IMG/VR virus record: IMGVR_UViG_3300009180_000173
Location: 1-28,011 of that record
Source: a virus
Strand: one strand, 5' to 3'
Length of the DNA: 28,011 bases
Part shown: positions 21,410 through 28,011 of the stretch, one piece after another
Layout: every line of letters starts with the position of its first letter
Position numbering within the stretch: the stretch's first letter is position 1
Made by a program: the position numbers and the translations under genes
The notes under the pieces: generated by a model
Databases searched by the model: none
The model's input: only the letters and a program-made list of their open reading frames with translations
What the model was told of the DNA's origin: nothing

Positions 21410-21831
21410 TAATATATTTTTATTTCAAAACTTGTATTACCTAATAACTCGTCTGTTAAAATACCGTCTAATAAAGTAAATAAATCTAATCGTGTCGACG
21501 TTCCATATTGCATATTAAAAACAAAATCTCCGTTTTTTGATTGGTTGTTGCCTATTATAATAAACATTGTTGAAGCCGTCCATAATGAAATATTGCTATC
21601 AATTCTATATTGACCATTTGTTGTCCTTGCAGTTGTTAGCGTCGCGCCTGTTGTATTTTCAAATATATCAATCGTTGGTGCGCTCGTTCCTACTTGTGAT
21701 ATGTTGCCCTTAATAACTTTATTAGGCACGCCAACCCAACCGCTCGCGTCGTTATATTGTAACGTCGTTCCTGTCGTACCCGTGATATCTAACCATTGCC
21801 CATTAAATTCATCAAAATATTTTATAATCAT
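21409..21831 (-). CDS. putative tail-tip or baseplate protein
   Basis: A 140-residue, mainly beta protein (PTIDIFENTTGATLTTARTT, then QYRIDSNISLWTASTMFIII and FTLLDGILTDELLGNTSFEI). This IDIxENTxG...Y.I pattern is recurrent in Bacteroidota phage tail or baseplate proteins. It lies between the tape measure and the 704-residue tail protein, which supports a role at the tail tip. I cannot say which element it forms. Confidence 0.6.
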   Translation of the reverse strand: MIIKYFDEFNGQWLDITGTTGTTLQYNDASGWVGVPNKVIKGNISQVGTSAPTIDIFENTTGATLTTARTTNGQYRIDSNISLWTASTMFIIIGNNQSKNGDFVFNMQYGTSTRLDLFTLLDGILTDELLGNTSFEIKIY

Positions 21832-21832
21832 T

Positions 21833-23947
21833 TTAATAAGTTGTATAGATTACTCGTAATAATTGCACCTCGCAAAGTTCATTTTCTGCATAATCCACTA
21901 TTTTATAAAGGCGATATAAAACCCCATCAATCCAGATAAACTTTGTAAAATCCAAAGTGTTAATATCGCGCTCCGTTAATTTCATTTTACACGTTACTAA
22001 TCTGCTATCCTTGTCGGTGATTTCTGCAAAGTATGGTGAGTAATAAGTGTTGAATAAATTGTTTGATAGCAAACCAGAAGCCAAAGTGAAATTGATTTCT
22101 TTAGGCACTCCGAAATTTAAATCAGCACCCGCGTTAAATGGGTCGTCTAAATGTCCAGCGTAACCATAAGCCGTTGTTGATGTTAAAACGTTTGTATCAT
22201 TTAAATAAATATTCCAACTTGTACGCGATGTAATTTTTTTTGCTTGCATGATTCGAACATTGTGTTCAATCATTTCTTCAGTACCATTGTTTAACTTGTA
22301 AATTGCTGGGAAAATCTTATCGTTATTGGTGTAACCAACTAAAGGAGTTGCACTAAAAATTACATCTGTTGTGCTTGTATCCTTTGCAAATTCTAATTGG
22401 TTATCGAATCTATAATCGCCGTACCCTTCAACATATTTTTTGCGATATTGCTCGTTAAAATAATCCGCATCTTGCTTAAATTTTATGTCGTAATAACGAG
22501 CGTTGATTTCGCTCATTGGCTTAATCTTTATTACTTGACTGCGGTCTACTTTGTCGCTCCAATCATTATAACTCGCACGATCTAAATCGTAAAAATCAAC
22601 ATAAGGTTCAATGACTAATTTTTTATCGGTAAATCTGTCTTCGGTTACCATTAAATTGAACATCTTTAAAATAGATGCAAAGAAATCTTTTTGTAAAACG
22701 TTCTGCGGTAATGAACCATTTACCAATAAAAAATCGTCATATTGTGCGGTTACTAAAATAGGATTGTCTGTTAAAATATTTACATTGCTATTGTTTAAAG
22801 TAACATCAATTACCGCTCCGTCTGTGTCATAAATAGCTAAACTCATGTACCAATAATCGCCTGTGTTAAACGTTACAGGGATGCGCGGAAATCTCAAAGA
22901 AAAATTATAAGATGGCTCAACAGATAAACCAATAGTTGTAGCAAAACCACCAAATCTTTTGTTTGTGTCTTGATAAGCTAAAACGTTGTTTTTATAAATT
23001 TGCAATGTCGCATAAGCATAACGAAACGGAAGCGACGCAACGCTGTTTCTAATTTTATACGTGCCTCTTAAATTAACATTAAATACACCGCTAAACGCTT
23101 GCGCAGGCGTGTAAGTAAATGTTTTATTTGCTGAATTAGTAAACAAATCGTTTACAATATTTGAATGAACCAAAAATTGTGATGGGCTTAATGTTAATGC
23201 TTCGGGATTAATTGTGCTTTCAAATATTTGTTCACGGTTATATTTAAGCCTTACCTGATTATTAGGTACAATTAAACGCTTAAAAAAGTTTGTGTTAAAA
23301 AAATCCGATTCCCAAGTATAACCCGCGTTTGTTATTATTTTATTTATGTATTCCTTTACAAAAAAAGCTGGTCGAAATGCTGTGTAAAAAAATGATTTCT
23401 TAAAGAAATCTAGATTTGATACAGGCGAAACATTGCCATAATCAATTAAAGGGTAATAATAACCCTCTCCAGCGGTTGCATTATCCCAACTCGCTAAAAT
23501 GTTTGTGGTGTTATATTCATGGTTGTAATCACTAAAATCTAAATCAGTTAATTTACTTGCACCTAACTTTGAAAAAAAACCTCCTAGCTCTCCAAATAAA
23601 GCAATTTCATATTCTACATTTTGCCCATCAACAATAATTTCAAGCAATCGCATAACGCCCTTAATAACTTGCATGCCATTTACTTCAATTCGTGCCTTTG
23701 CTGATTTACTCGCGTTAAAATTATAACCAAAATTTGGCGCACTATCAACCGTGTAATTTGAATTTGCAAACTCAAATATATTACCGAGCAAACGATTGTT
23801 TTTAGCAGTACCGGGCAATACGATTGTTTTAGTAAAGTTTGTCGTTTTGCTATCTAAATTATTAAGGTCGTCTATTGAATAATTAATCATTTGCGAGAAA
23901 CCCGCAGTAATATCCAACTCATTATCTTCAATAAATATCCTTGTCAT
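21833..23947 (-). CDS. large tail-associated (baseplate/distal tail) protein
   Basis: A 704-residue protein starting MTRIFIEDNELDITAGFSQM, followed by DDLNNLDSKTTNFTKTIVLP and GTAKNNRLLGNIFEF, a recurrent motif in Bacteroidota phage tail proteins. Mixed helix and strand throughout, with an Asn/Tyr-rich C-terminal half (INARYYDIKFKQDADYFNEQ) and a final KLTERDINTLDFTKFIWIDG domain. Proteins of this kind lie directly upstream of the tape measure in phages of this group and probably form the distal tail or baseplate hub. The start overlaps the upstream stop (ATGA). Confidence 0.68.
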   Translation of the reverse strand: MTRIFIEDNELDITAGFSQMINYSIDDLNNLDSKTTNFTKTIVLPGTAKNNRLLGNIFEFANSNYTVDSAPNFGYNFNASKSAKARIEVNGMQVIKGVMRLLEIIVDGQNVEYEIALFGELGGFFSKLGASKLTDLDFSDYNHEYNTTNILASWDNATAGEGYYYPLIDYGNVSPVSNLDFFKKSFFYTAFRPAFFVKEYINKIITNAGYTWESDFFNTNFFKRLIVPNNQVRLKYNREQIFESTINPEALTLSPSQFLVHSNIVNDLFTNSANKTFTYTPAQAFSGVFNVNLRGTYKIRNSVASLPFRYAYATLQIYKNNVLAYQDTNKRFGGFATTIGLSVEPSYNFSLRFPRIPVTFNTGDYWYMSLAIYDTDGAVIDVTLNNSNVNILTDNPILVTAQYDDFLLVNGSLPQNVLQKDFFASILKMFNLMVTEDRFTDKKLVIEPYVDFYDLDRASYNDWSDKVDRSQVIKIKPMSEINARYYDIKFKQDADYFNEQYRKKYVEGYGDYRFDNQLEFAKDTSTTDVIFSATPLVGYTNNDKIFPAIYKLNNGTEEMIEHNVRIMQAKKITSRTSWNIYLNDTNVLTSTTAYGYAGHLDDPFNAGADLNFGVPKEINFTLASGLLSNNLFNTYYSPYFAEITDKDSRLVTCKMKLTERDINTLDFTKFIWIDGVLYRLYKIVDYAENELCEVQLLRVIYTTY

Positions 23948-25128
23948 CGTTTAAAATTAAAGCGTGTTTGGTTTAAATCAATATCAATTTCCAACGGTCT
24001 TAACCTATTATTTGTATAAGTTGAATATTCGTAATTTGTATTCTTAATTGTAACAGGATAATAATTGCCGTCAATCTCCGCGTATATCTGTGGACTAACA
24101 ATTAATTCCGCTAACCATACATATTCTGCATCGCTTGGAAAATCCATTGTTAATTTATAACTATGATTTGATTTACTGCCGTAGTTTATTTTGCTTTCGT
24201 TGTATACATTATTCGCATCGTAATAATTAACGCTTGAATTATTTAATGTGTAATTACGTTGCTCAAATGTTTTGCGCTCTACGTCCATCGTAAGACGCGA
24301 AGCAAGGTTAAAACGTGCCGTGTCAAACATCCCAAAGGCGTTAATAAAATAAAGATTTATAGTTGTGTAATTGGGGTTGCAATCAATATCAACACGAATA
24401 CTTTTTATAATTGCATCATCTAAAAGTTTTTCTACAATATAATATTTAACATTTGAATCTATAAAATTTGCACCACCACCTGTAGATGCAATACTATCAT
24501 TAATTGCCTTTACTCCTAAATCGTGTTGAGTCCATATTTTATTATAACCTTCTGGGTCTGAATATGTAGCGATTAAATTATTAGAATAACCATATTTTTT
24601 AAATGTAAAAAATGAGTTATCTCCAACGAAATAAAATGGTATTAAAATCTTATCAGTTAATTTTGCTTTAATAGTTAAAGGTCTATTTGTAAGCCAATTA
24701 TTTACTTTTTGCCCTATGTTTATTTGCCTACGCTTAAATAAAGGCGCTGAATAATTATAAGCCGTTACATTACCAGATGCAAGATTTAAAAAAGTTGTTC
24801 CGCTGTAATCTTCGCCAACTCTTATTTGATAAATTTTTTGGTTTAATGTATCACTTTGATTTAATATTGTTGAAGTTGCACTATTAGAAATTTGTGGATT
24901 AAACCATCCATAAGTAATTTCATTGCTCACTACAGGCATCGCATCAAAGTAACCGCGACCATTTGAAGGTTCTGGAAATACTTTTGTTCGTACCAATTGC
25001 ACTCCATCAACAAAGACATCAAAAACATATTTAAAATCTACTTGTCCCGAATTGCTACTATAAGCAATCGACCAAAGATTATCTTGAGCGGATGGATAGC
25101 CCGAAGGATTTATTAATGTTATACTCAT
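23944..25128 (-). CDS. tail/baseplate structural protein
   Basis: A 394-residue beta-rich protein beginning MSITLINPSGYPSAQDNLWS and YVFDVFVDGVQLVRTKVFPE, with GRGYFDAMPVVSNEITYGWF soon after. It contains a SSVNYYDANNVYNESKINYG segment typical of Bacteroidota phage tail proteins of unknown exact role. There is no enzymatic motif. It overlaps both neighbours by 4 nt (ATGA) and belongs to the tail-tip cluster. A baseplate or tail-fibre-attachment role is inferred from context. Confidence 0.62.
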   Translation of the reverse strand: MSITLINPSGYPSAQDNLWSIAYSSNSGQVDFKYVFDVFVDGVQLVRTKVFPEPSNGRGYFDAMPVVSNEITYGWFNPQISNSATSTILNQSDTLNQKIYQIRVGEDYSGTTFLNLASGNVTAYNYSAPLFKRRQINIGQKVNNWLTNRPLTIKAKLTDKILIPFYFVGDNSFFTFKKYGYSNNLIATYSDPEGYNKIWTQHDLGVKAINDSIASTGGGANFIDSNVKYYIVEKLLDDAIIKSIRVDIDCNPNYTTINLYFINAFGMFDTARFNLASRLTMDVERKTFEQRNYTLNNSSVNYYDANNVYNESKINYGSKSNHSYKLTMDFPSDAEYVWLAELIVSPQIYAEIDGNYYPVTIKNTNYEYSTYTNNRLRPLEIDIDLNQTRFNFKR

Positions 25129-25757
25129 TTAAAAATATTAATTGTTATTGTTTTGCCTATCGCTTCGCCTAATTCCTTTTCAAAGCCTTCTAAACTTTTT
25201 TTAATTGTAGGCTCGATAAAATTTCTACGCTTTATACCGTATGCCTTTATATTATAAATCAATGTGTTTAAACTTCTATCAAAATCGCTTATCTTTTTAA
25301 ACTTGCGCTCTATTCCTTTTGCCCCATATTTTTTTACGTCCTTTGTTCTAACCTTTGCTTTTCCTGAACGCAACCAATTTGCGATTGATTTGCGACCCTC
25401 TGGGCTCATTGTATAAGTATTCTTAAACTTGTAGGGACTGTTTGGCGCATTTTTAGAACTTACGGCACCCTTTACGCCCTCATCAACAAATTTTGCATAA
25501 TCAGCAAATCTAATATTTAAAGTTGCTTTGCTTCCTGTTTGCACAATTTCATAATCCACATTTTCAATATTGCCAGATGCAATAATCTTTTTACTATTTA
25601 GTTGCTCTAACCAAACGTCTTTAAACAATTCCGCACGTTCAATCAATAAAACATTTATTTCATTTGCCGTTACTTCGCTAAAATTAAAACTACCAACGCT
25701 ACCGACAAAGCCGTTATCTAAATTTATCTTTTGCGATTGTGTTATATTAATTGGCAT
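25125..25757 (-). CDS. gp10-like neck/tail completion protein
   Basis: A 210-residue protein with the conserved element RFADYAKFVDEGVKGAVSSK, a pattern of YAxFVDxGxxG proteins related to HK97 gp10-type tail-completion proteins. It is basic at the C-terminal half (KAKVRTKDVKKYGAKGIERK) and ends in a helix and strand (ELGEAIGKTITINIFK). It overlaps the frameshifted tail-chaperone extension by 11 nt. Its precise position in the neck or tail is inferred. Confidence 0.6.
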   Translation of the reverse strand: MPINITQSQKINLDNGFVGSVGSFNFSEVTANEINVLLIERAELFKDVWLEQLNSKKIIASGNIENVDYEIVQTGSKATLNIRFADYAKFVDEGVKGAVSSKNAPNSPYKFKNTYTMSPEGRKSIANWLRSGKAKVRTKDVKKYGAKGIERKFKKISDFDRSLNTLIYNIKAYGIKRRNFIEPTIKKSLEGFEKELGEAIGKTITINIFK

Positions 25758-26024
25758 ATTTCTTTAATAGTTTTTTCTCTTGTTCGTTATCTAATTCGCG
25801 CTTCATTTTTAAATAACTCAAATCATTTAAGAATTGATACACGCCTAAATCCCAAGCCTCATTTATGCTAATACCTTCAAATTCCGATACCATTTTGCAG
25901 TTATAAAGCCATCCGTAAACTCTGCTAAATTCATCAGCACTTGCTCCACTTTCGCTTGATCCGTTGCTATTGTTTTGAAATAAGTAGCTGAAGCCTGAAT
26001 TGATTTGCTGAAAACTGCATAAAA
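25747..26024 (-). CDS. -1 frame extension of the tail chaperone
   Basis: A second frame continues the 211-residue upstream product after a likely -1 slip on a run of nine T. The extension gives about 91 further residues: a short hydrophobic start, a Ser/Gly/Asn-rich linker (NNSNGSSESGASADEFS), and a well-formed domain (RVYGWLYNCKMVSEFEGISI, NEAWDLGVYQFLNDLSYLKM). The last part is coding-like, ending in KKYAN, whereas the 0-frame loses similarity over the same bases. A GTG inside the T-run area could start a separate 95-residue protein, but it has no leader. Function follows the lambda G-GT model: a longer chaperone that carries tail-tube subunits to the tape measure. Confidence 0.6.
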
Positions 26025-26498
26025 AAAAACACACGATTGATACGCAACCTCAAAATCTATATCGAGCATATCTTCGGCTACTTGTTTATGATTCTTTTCT
26101 TTGCGCTTTAAACCTTTAATAGTAAACTTTAAAGGCGTGCACATTGTAGCCATAATCTTGTGTAGGTTGCCGATTACATCCTCGCTATACGTCGCAAGTT
26201 CAACATAACGCCCCGCGTTCATTGGTGGCTTTGCTAAATCGTATTCAAGTAAATACAATCGACCTTTTACCGCTACATATTTTTGCGGTTTCTTTTCGTC
26301 AAGTTCTTTGCCGTACTTTTCAAACTTTTCGTTAATGCTTTTACATAACGAATTAAACTTTTTTAAAGGCATTGCATTAACCTTTGATTCGCTTAACCCT
26401 GTAAATTCTTGAACCAACAACGCTGATTTTTCAGCCTCGTTAATATCCATTAAGCTAATCTTGTAAAGTTCTTGAAACTTCGAAATAGTTACCTTCAT
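25863..26498 (-). CDS. putative tail assembly chaperone (0 frame)
   Basis: A 211-residue helical protein (MKVTISKFQELYKISLMDIN, then NEAEKSALLVQEFTGLSESK and AMPLKKFNSLCKSINEKFEK, NAGRYVELATYSEDVIGNLH). I recognise the N-terminal arrangement from Bacteroidota phage proteins that lie between terminase and tape measure. Its tail-chaperone role is supported by the position and by the overlapping -1 frame. In the 0 frame it reads through to 25863; after Phe159 the residues may be shared by only the shorter product. The 19-nt leader (CATAATATAATATAGATTT on the plus strand) differs at one base from that of the scaffold gene. Confidence 0.55.
   Translation of the reverse strand: MKVTISKFQELYKISLMDINEAEKSALLVQEFTGLSESKVNAMPLKKFNSLCKSINEKFEKYGKELDEKKPQKYVAVKGRLYLLEYDLAKPPMNAGRYVELATYSEDVIGNLHKIMATMCTPLKFTIKGLKRKEKNHKQVAEDMLDIDFEVAYQSCVFFYAVFSKSIQASATYFKTIATDQAKVEQVLMNLAEFTDGFITAKWYRNLKVLA
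26021..26029 (-). other. T9 slippery tract (probable -1 frameshift site)
   Basis: Nine consecutive T on the minus strand (GTG then T9 then ATG) fall where the 0 frame reads GTT TTT TTT TAT. A -1 slip of the ribosome on TTT TTT would enter the frame that ends at 25747, making a product of about 250 residues. Such a U-run also suits transcriptional slippage, and is a common place for homopolymer sequencing error, so the three explanations must be separated by experiment. Confidence 0.6.
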
Positions 26499-26525
26499 AA
26501 TATAATATAGATTTTTTTAAAAAAA

Positions 26526-27680
26526 TTAGATGAAGCGATAAACTCCAGCGTGTTTATAATTGTTTTTGCATTTATTCGCTAAAGCCAAAGCATTAACGCA
26601 ATCGTCGTGAAATCCTGTTGGCGCGTTATATCTTACACCGGTTGCCGTATATTGATATTCAAATATCTCTAATTCCGATTTAATTTCGTTGTCTGGATAA
26701 AATATTTCGCGTTTGTGAATTGATGAAGCTAACGCTTCCATAAGTTGTTGTTTACTTGACGATGTATATTTAAAACCGTGCATAGCGTTAAAATGGCGTT
26801 GTAAATCTTCGGTTATCGCATCGCCTACGCCTGTGCTATCAATTACTACCGGTTTGCTTTTATCAATCCTTAAAATCGTTTCTTTTGTTTGCGCCCAATC
26901 TTTTTGAAAGCGCTCATAGTGTGCGACGTGTCCGTTTACATCTAAGCCTATTACAACCGTATAATCAAAGGACTTTGCCAAATCTATTCCATAATACGCC
27001 ACAGGTAAAATGCTCAATGGTCGGACGCAGTCGATAATGTGCTGATTGCCAAACGGATTAGAAGCATTTTCCATAGCGTTTGCCATGTACTCTTGCTCAA
27101 ATACCGCAGCGGGTAATTGTGTTTTTGCGTCGTCTATTTCGGTCCTATCAATGTAAGGATTATCGTAAGTACTAAACTTAAATGATTGCCAATCGTTGCC
27201 ATCAGCTTTCATAAACAATGAGTAAAAGTAATTCTTACCTTTTGGCGTTGATACAAACAGCGCACGACCTTTATAATCCGTTAAGGTAGGTCTTATTGAA
27301 TTTAGCCACCCATCCTCTAGATTAGGAATAAATGAAGCCTCGTCTATAATTACTAAATGGAATTTACGCCCTCTTAAATTGTCCAGCCGTTCGCCTGTAA
27401 AAAACATTACGTTGCCATCGTTGGGAAACGATATCGTTAAATCACTTTTGTTATTTTCGAAAGGAATTGTTTTTACTAGCTTATTAAAAAAGGTTTTTGC
27501 TAGTTGGTAGGTGGGAGTAATGTATGCAACGCTATTGCCCTTAATCGCCTCAAAGATTATTTCTAATTGTGCTAACTCCGATTTACCAAACCTTCGCCCA
27601 CACATAACAACCCTAAACCGCGAAGCGCAGTCGAAGATTTTTTGTTGATTAACGTGTAACTCAGGAATTGGAATTTGCAA
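26526..27680 (-). CDS. terL: terminase large subunit
   Basis: A 384-residue packaging motor. The ATPase part has Walker A (CGRRFGKS, 27-34), Walker B (LVIIDE, 109-114) and a coupling STPKG motif (144-148). The nuclease part, an RNase-H-like fold, has the three acidic positions Asp233 (YGIDLAKSFD), Asp281 (VVIDSTGVGD) and Asp359/360 (FHDDCVNAL). It would cut concatemeric phage DNA and pump it into the prohead via the portal. No small-terminase gene is seen in the window. The start is TTG at 27680, overlapping the upstream membrane-protein gene by 20 nt, and no ATG precedes Walker A. Confidence 0.95.
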   Translation of the reverse strand: MQIPIPELHVNQQKIFDCASRFRVVMCGRRFGKSELAQLEIIFEAIKGNSVAYITPTYQLAKTFFNKLVKTIPFENNKSDLTISFPNDGNVMFFTGERLDNLRGRKFHLVIIDEASFIPNLEDGWLNSIRPTLTDYKGRALFVSTPKGKNYFYSLFMKADGNDWQSFKFSTYDNPYIDRTEIDDAKTQLPAAVFEQEYMANAMENASNPFGNQHIIDCVRPLSILPVAYYGIDLAKSFDYTVVIGLDVNGHVAHYERFQKDWAQTKETILRIDKSKPVVIDSTGVGDAITEDLQRHFNAMHGFKYTSSSKQQLMEALASSIHKREIFYPDNEIKSELEIFEYQYTATGVRYNAPTGFHDDCVNALALANKCKNNYKHAGVYRFI

Positions 27681-27897
27681 GTAATAAATTTATTACAAAA
27701 ATAGGCAATGCGCCGTAGATAGTAAACAATAAATCGTTTATGTCTGGAGTGCCTTTTCCACTCACATAATCATAAACCTCTTTTAAAGTTCCAATTGCTA
27801 TAACTACAACCATTGCCCACAAATCCGATACAAATAATTGAGCAATTAAGAATATTAGAAATCCCGCTATAAAATGGTATTGTTTATCTATTGGCAT
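27661..27897 (-). CDS. small integral membrane protein with H/E/D motif
   Basis: A 78-residue protein with three hydrophobic segments (about 9-23, 25-38 and 56-74). Conserved-looking polar residues lie next to or in them: His8, Gly12, Lys39-Glu40, Asp43, GTPD (49-52) and Asp55. This HFxAGF...KExYDxxxGxGTPDxxD pattern is known from a family of small membrane proteins common in Bacteroidota phages, often annotated as periplasmic or VanZ/DUF2279-like proteins, of unknown function. Its TTG-starting downstream neighbour is the terminase. The ATG follows an AATT leader. Confidence 0.6.
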   Translation of the reverse strand: MPIDKQYHFIAGFLIFLIAQLFVSDLWAMVVVIAIGTLKEVYDYVSGKGTPDINDLLFTIYGALPIFVINLLLANSNS

Positions 27898-27899
27898 AA

Positions 27900-28011
27900 T
27901 TAAATGTTATTTACAATTTTGTCAAATATCTTTCTTATTGCCCATTTAACAGACTCATAGGCAATTAAAATAATTATTATTTTATACATAAAGTGTAGCC
28001 CATAATAAGTT
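27900..28011 (-). CDS. partial small membrane protein at window edge
   Basis: A frame open to the right edge ends in TAA at 27900, 2 nt from the next start. The visible part is FMYKIIIILIAYESVKWAIR followed by KIFDKIVNNI, a hydrophobic helix with a basic amphipathic tail. An ATG at 27989 would give a 29-residue peptide, but the frame stays open upstream, so the gene may start beyond the window. A small membrane protein is the only statement I can support. Confidence 0.4.
   Translation of the reverse strand, partial: TYYGLHFMYKIIIILIAYESVKWAIRKIFDKIVNNI

Noticed and set aside
22245-22262. tRNA-like T-loop sequence GATTCGAAC
   Set aside because: It lies in the middle of a tail gene and no acceptor stem or anticodon arm can be built around it.
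26025-26034. Independent 95-residue gene starting at GTG 26034
   Set aside because: The GTG has no leader, lies at the T-run inside another gene, and the conserved part comes later; a frameshift fits better.
27681-28011. cos or pac site next to the terminase gene
   Set aside because: No direct repeats, no small-terminase gene and no distinct overhang-like palindrome are visible, and the window ends too soon to judge.
1-28011. CRISPR array, insertion sequence, integrase or repressor
   Set aside because: No regularly spaced repeats, transposase or tyrosine/serine recombinase motifs, or clear repressor gene were found. Temperate or strictly lytic lifestyle cannot be decided from the window.

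Overview
The window looks like about 28 kb of a tailed double-stranded DNA phage (siphovirus-type) that infects a member of the Bacteroidota, probably Flavobacterium-like. This rests on several things visible in the sequence. The DNA is strongly AT-rich. Starts have A/T-rich leaders (AATTATG, TAAACAAAATG) rather than Shine-Dalgarno boxes. There is a promoter of the Bacteroidota type (TTTG, 19 bp, TAnnTTTG). The proteins belong to families typical of such phages: Lin1244/DUF4373 replication protein, XkdF-like prohead protease, a fibre with a Sec signal peptide, and ERF recombinase. Every gene I accept lies on the minus strand, so transcription runs from the right end to the left end.

Reading in the direction of transcription, the right two thirds is the morphogenesis module. 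It holds a partial small membrane protein at the edge, another small membrane protein, large terminase, a tail-chaperone-like pair joined by a probable -1 frameshift on a T9 run, a gp10-like neck/tail protein, three tail-tip or baseplate proteins, and tape measure. These are followed by a prohead protease carrying an inserted HAD-phosphatase-like domain, scaffold-like protein, major capsid protein (followed by a strong terminator), a tail-tube-like candidate (again followed by a terminator), a small structural protein, a portal with a long C-terminal extension, a head-tail adaptor, a tail-terminator-like protein and a large fibre. Head genes follow tail genes, close to the mirror image of the usual lambda-like order although all genes share one strand.

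The lysis region (about 7.7-10.5 kb) has two small holin-like membrane proteins, a metallophosphoesterase, a small acidic protein, a lipoprotein with a C-terminal membrane anchor that fits a unimolecular spanin, and a GH24 lysozyme. It ends in two tandem intrinsic terminators. About 90 bp further on, a good Bacteroidota promoter starts the leftward early/replication operon. That operon holds several tiny genes that are easily missed, ERF annealing protein, a DnaA-C-terminal-domain protein, a GIY-YIG nuclease, a DUF4373 replication protein, an orphan C5-cytosine methyltransferase, a VRR-NUC-type nuclease and a sigma-factor-like protein. Most genes overlap by 4-20 nt (ATGA or TAATG), which suggests translational coupling.

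The most unusual element is a leader of about 95 nt in front of the replication gene (3951-4051). It has a promoter-like box and two hairpins whose loops carry 9-nt perfectly complementary sequences, and the second hairpin looks like an intrinsic terminator ending at the start codon. This could be a kissing-loop attenuator controlling replication-gene expression. No tRNA, CRISPR array, integrase, repressor or insertion sequence was found. The genome clearly continues beyond at least the right edge.
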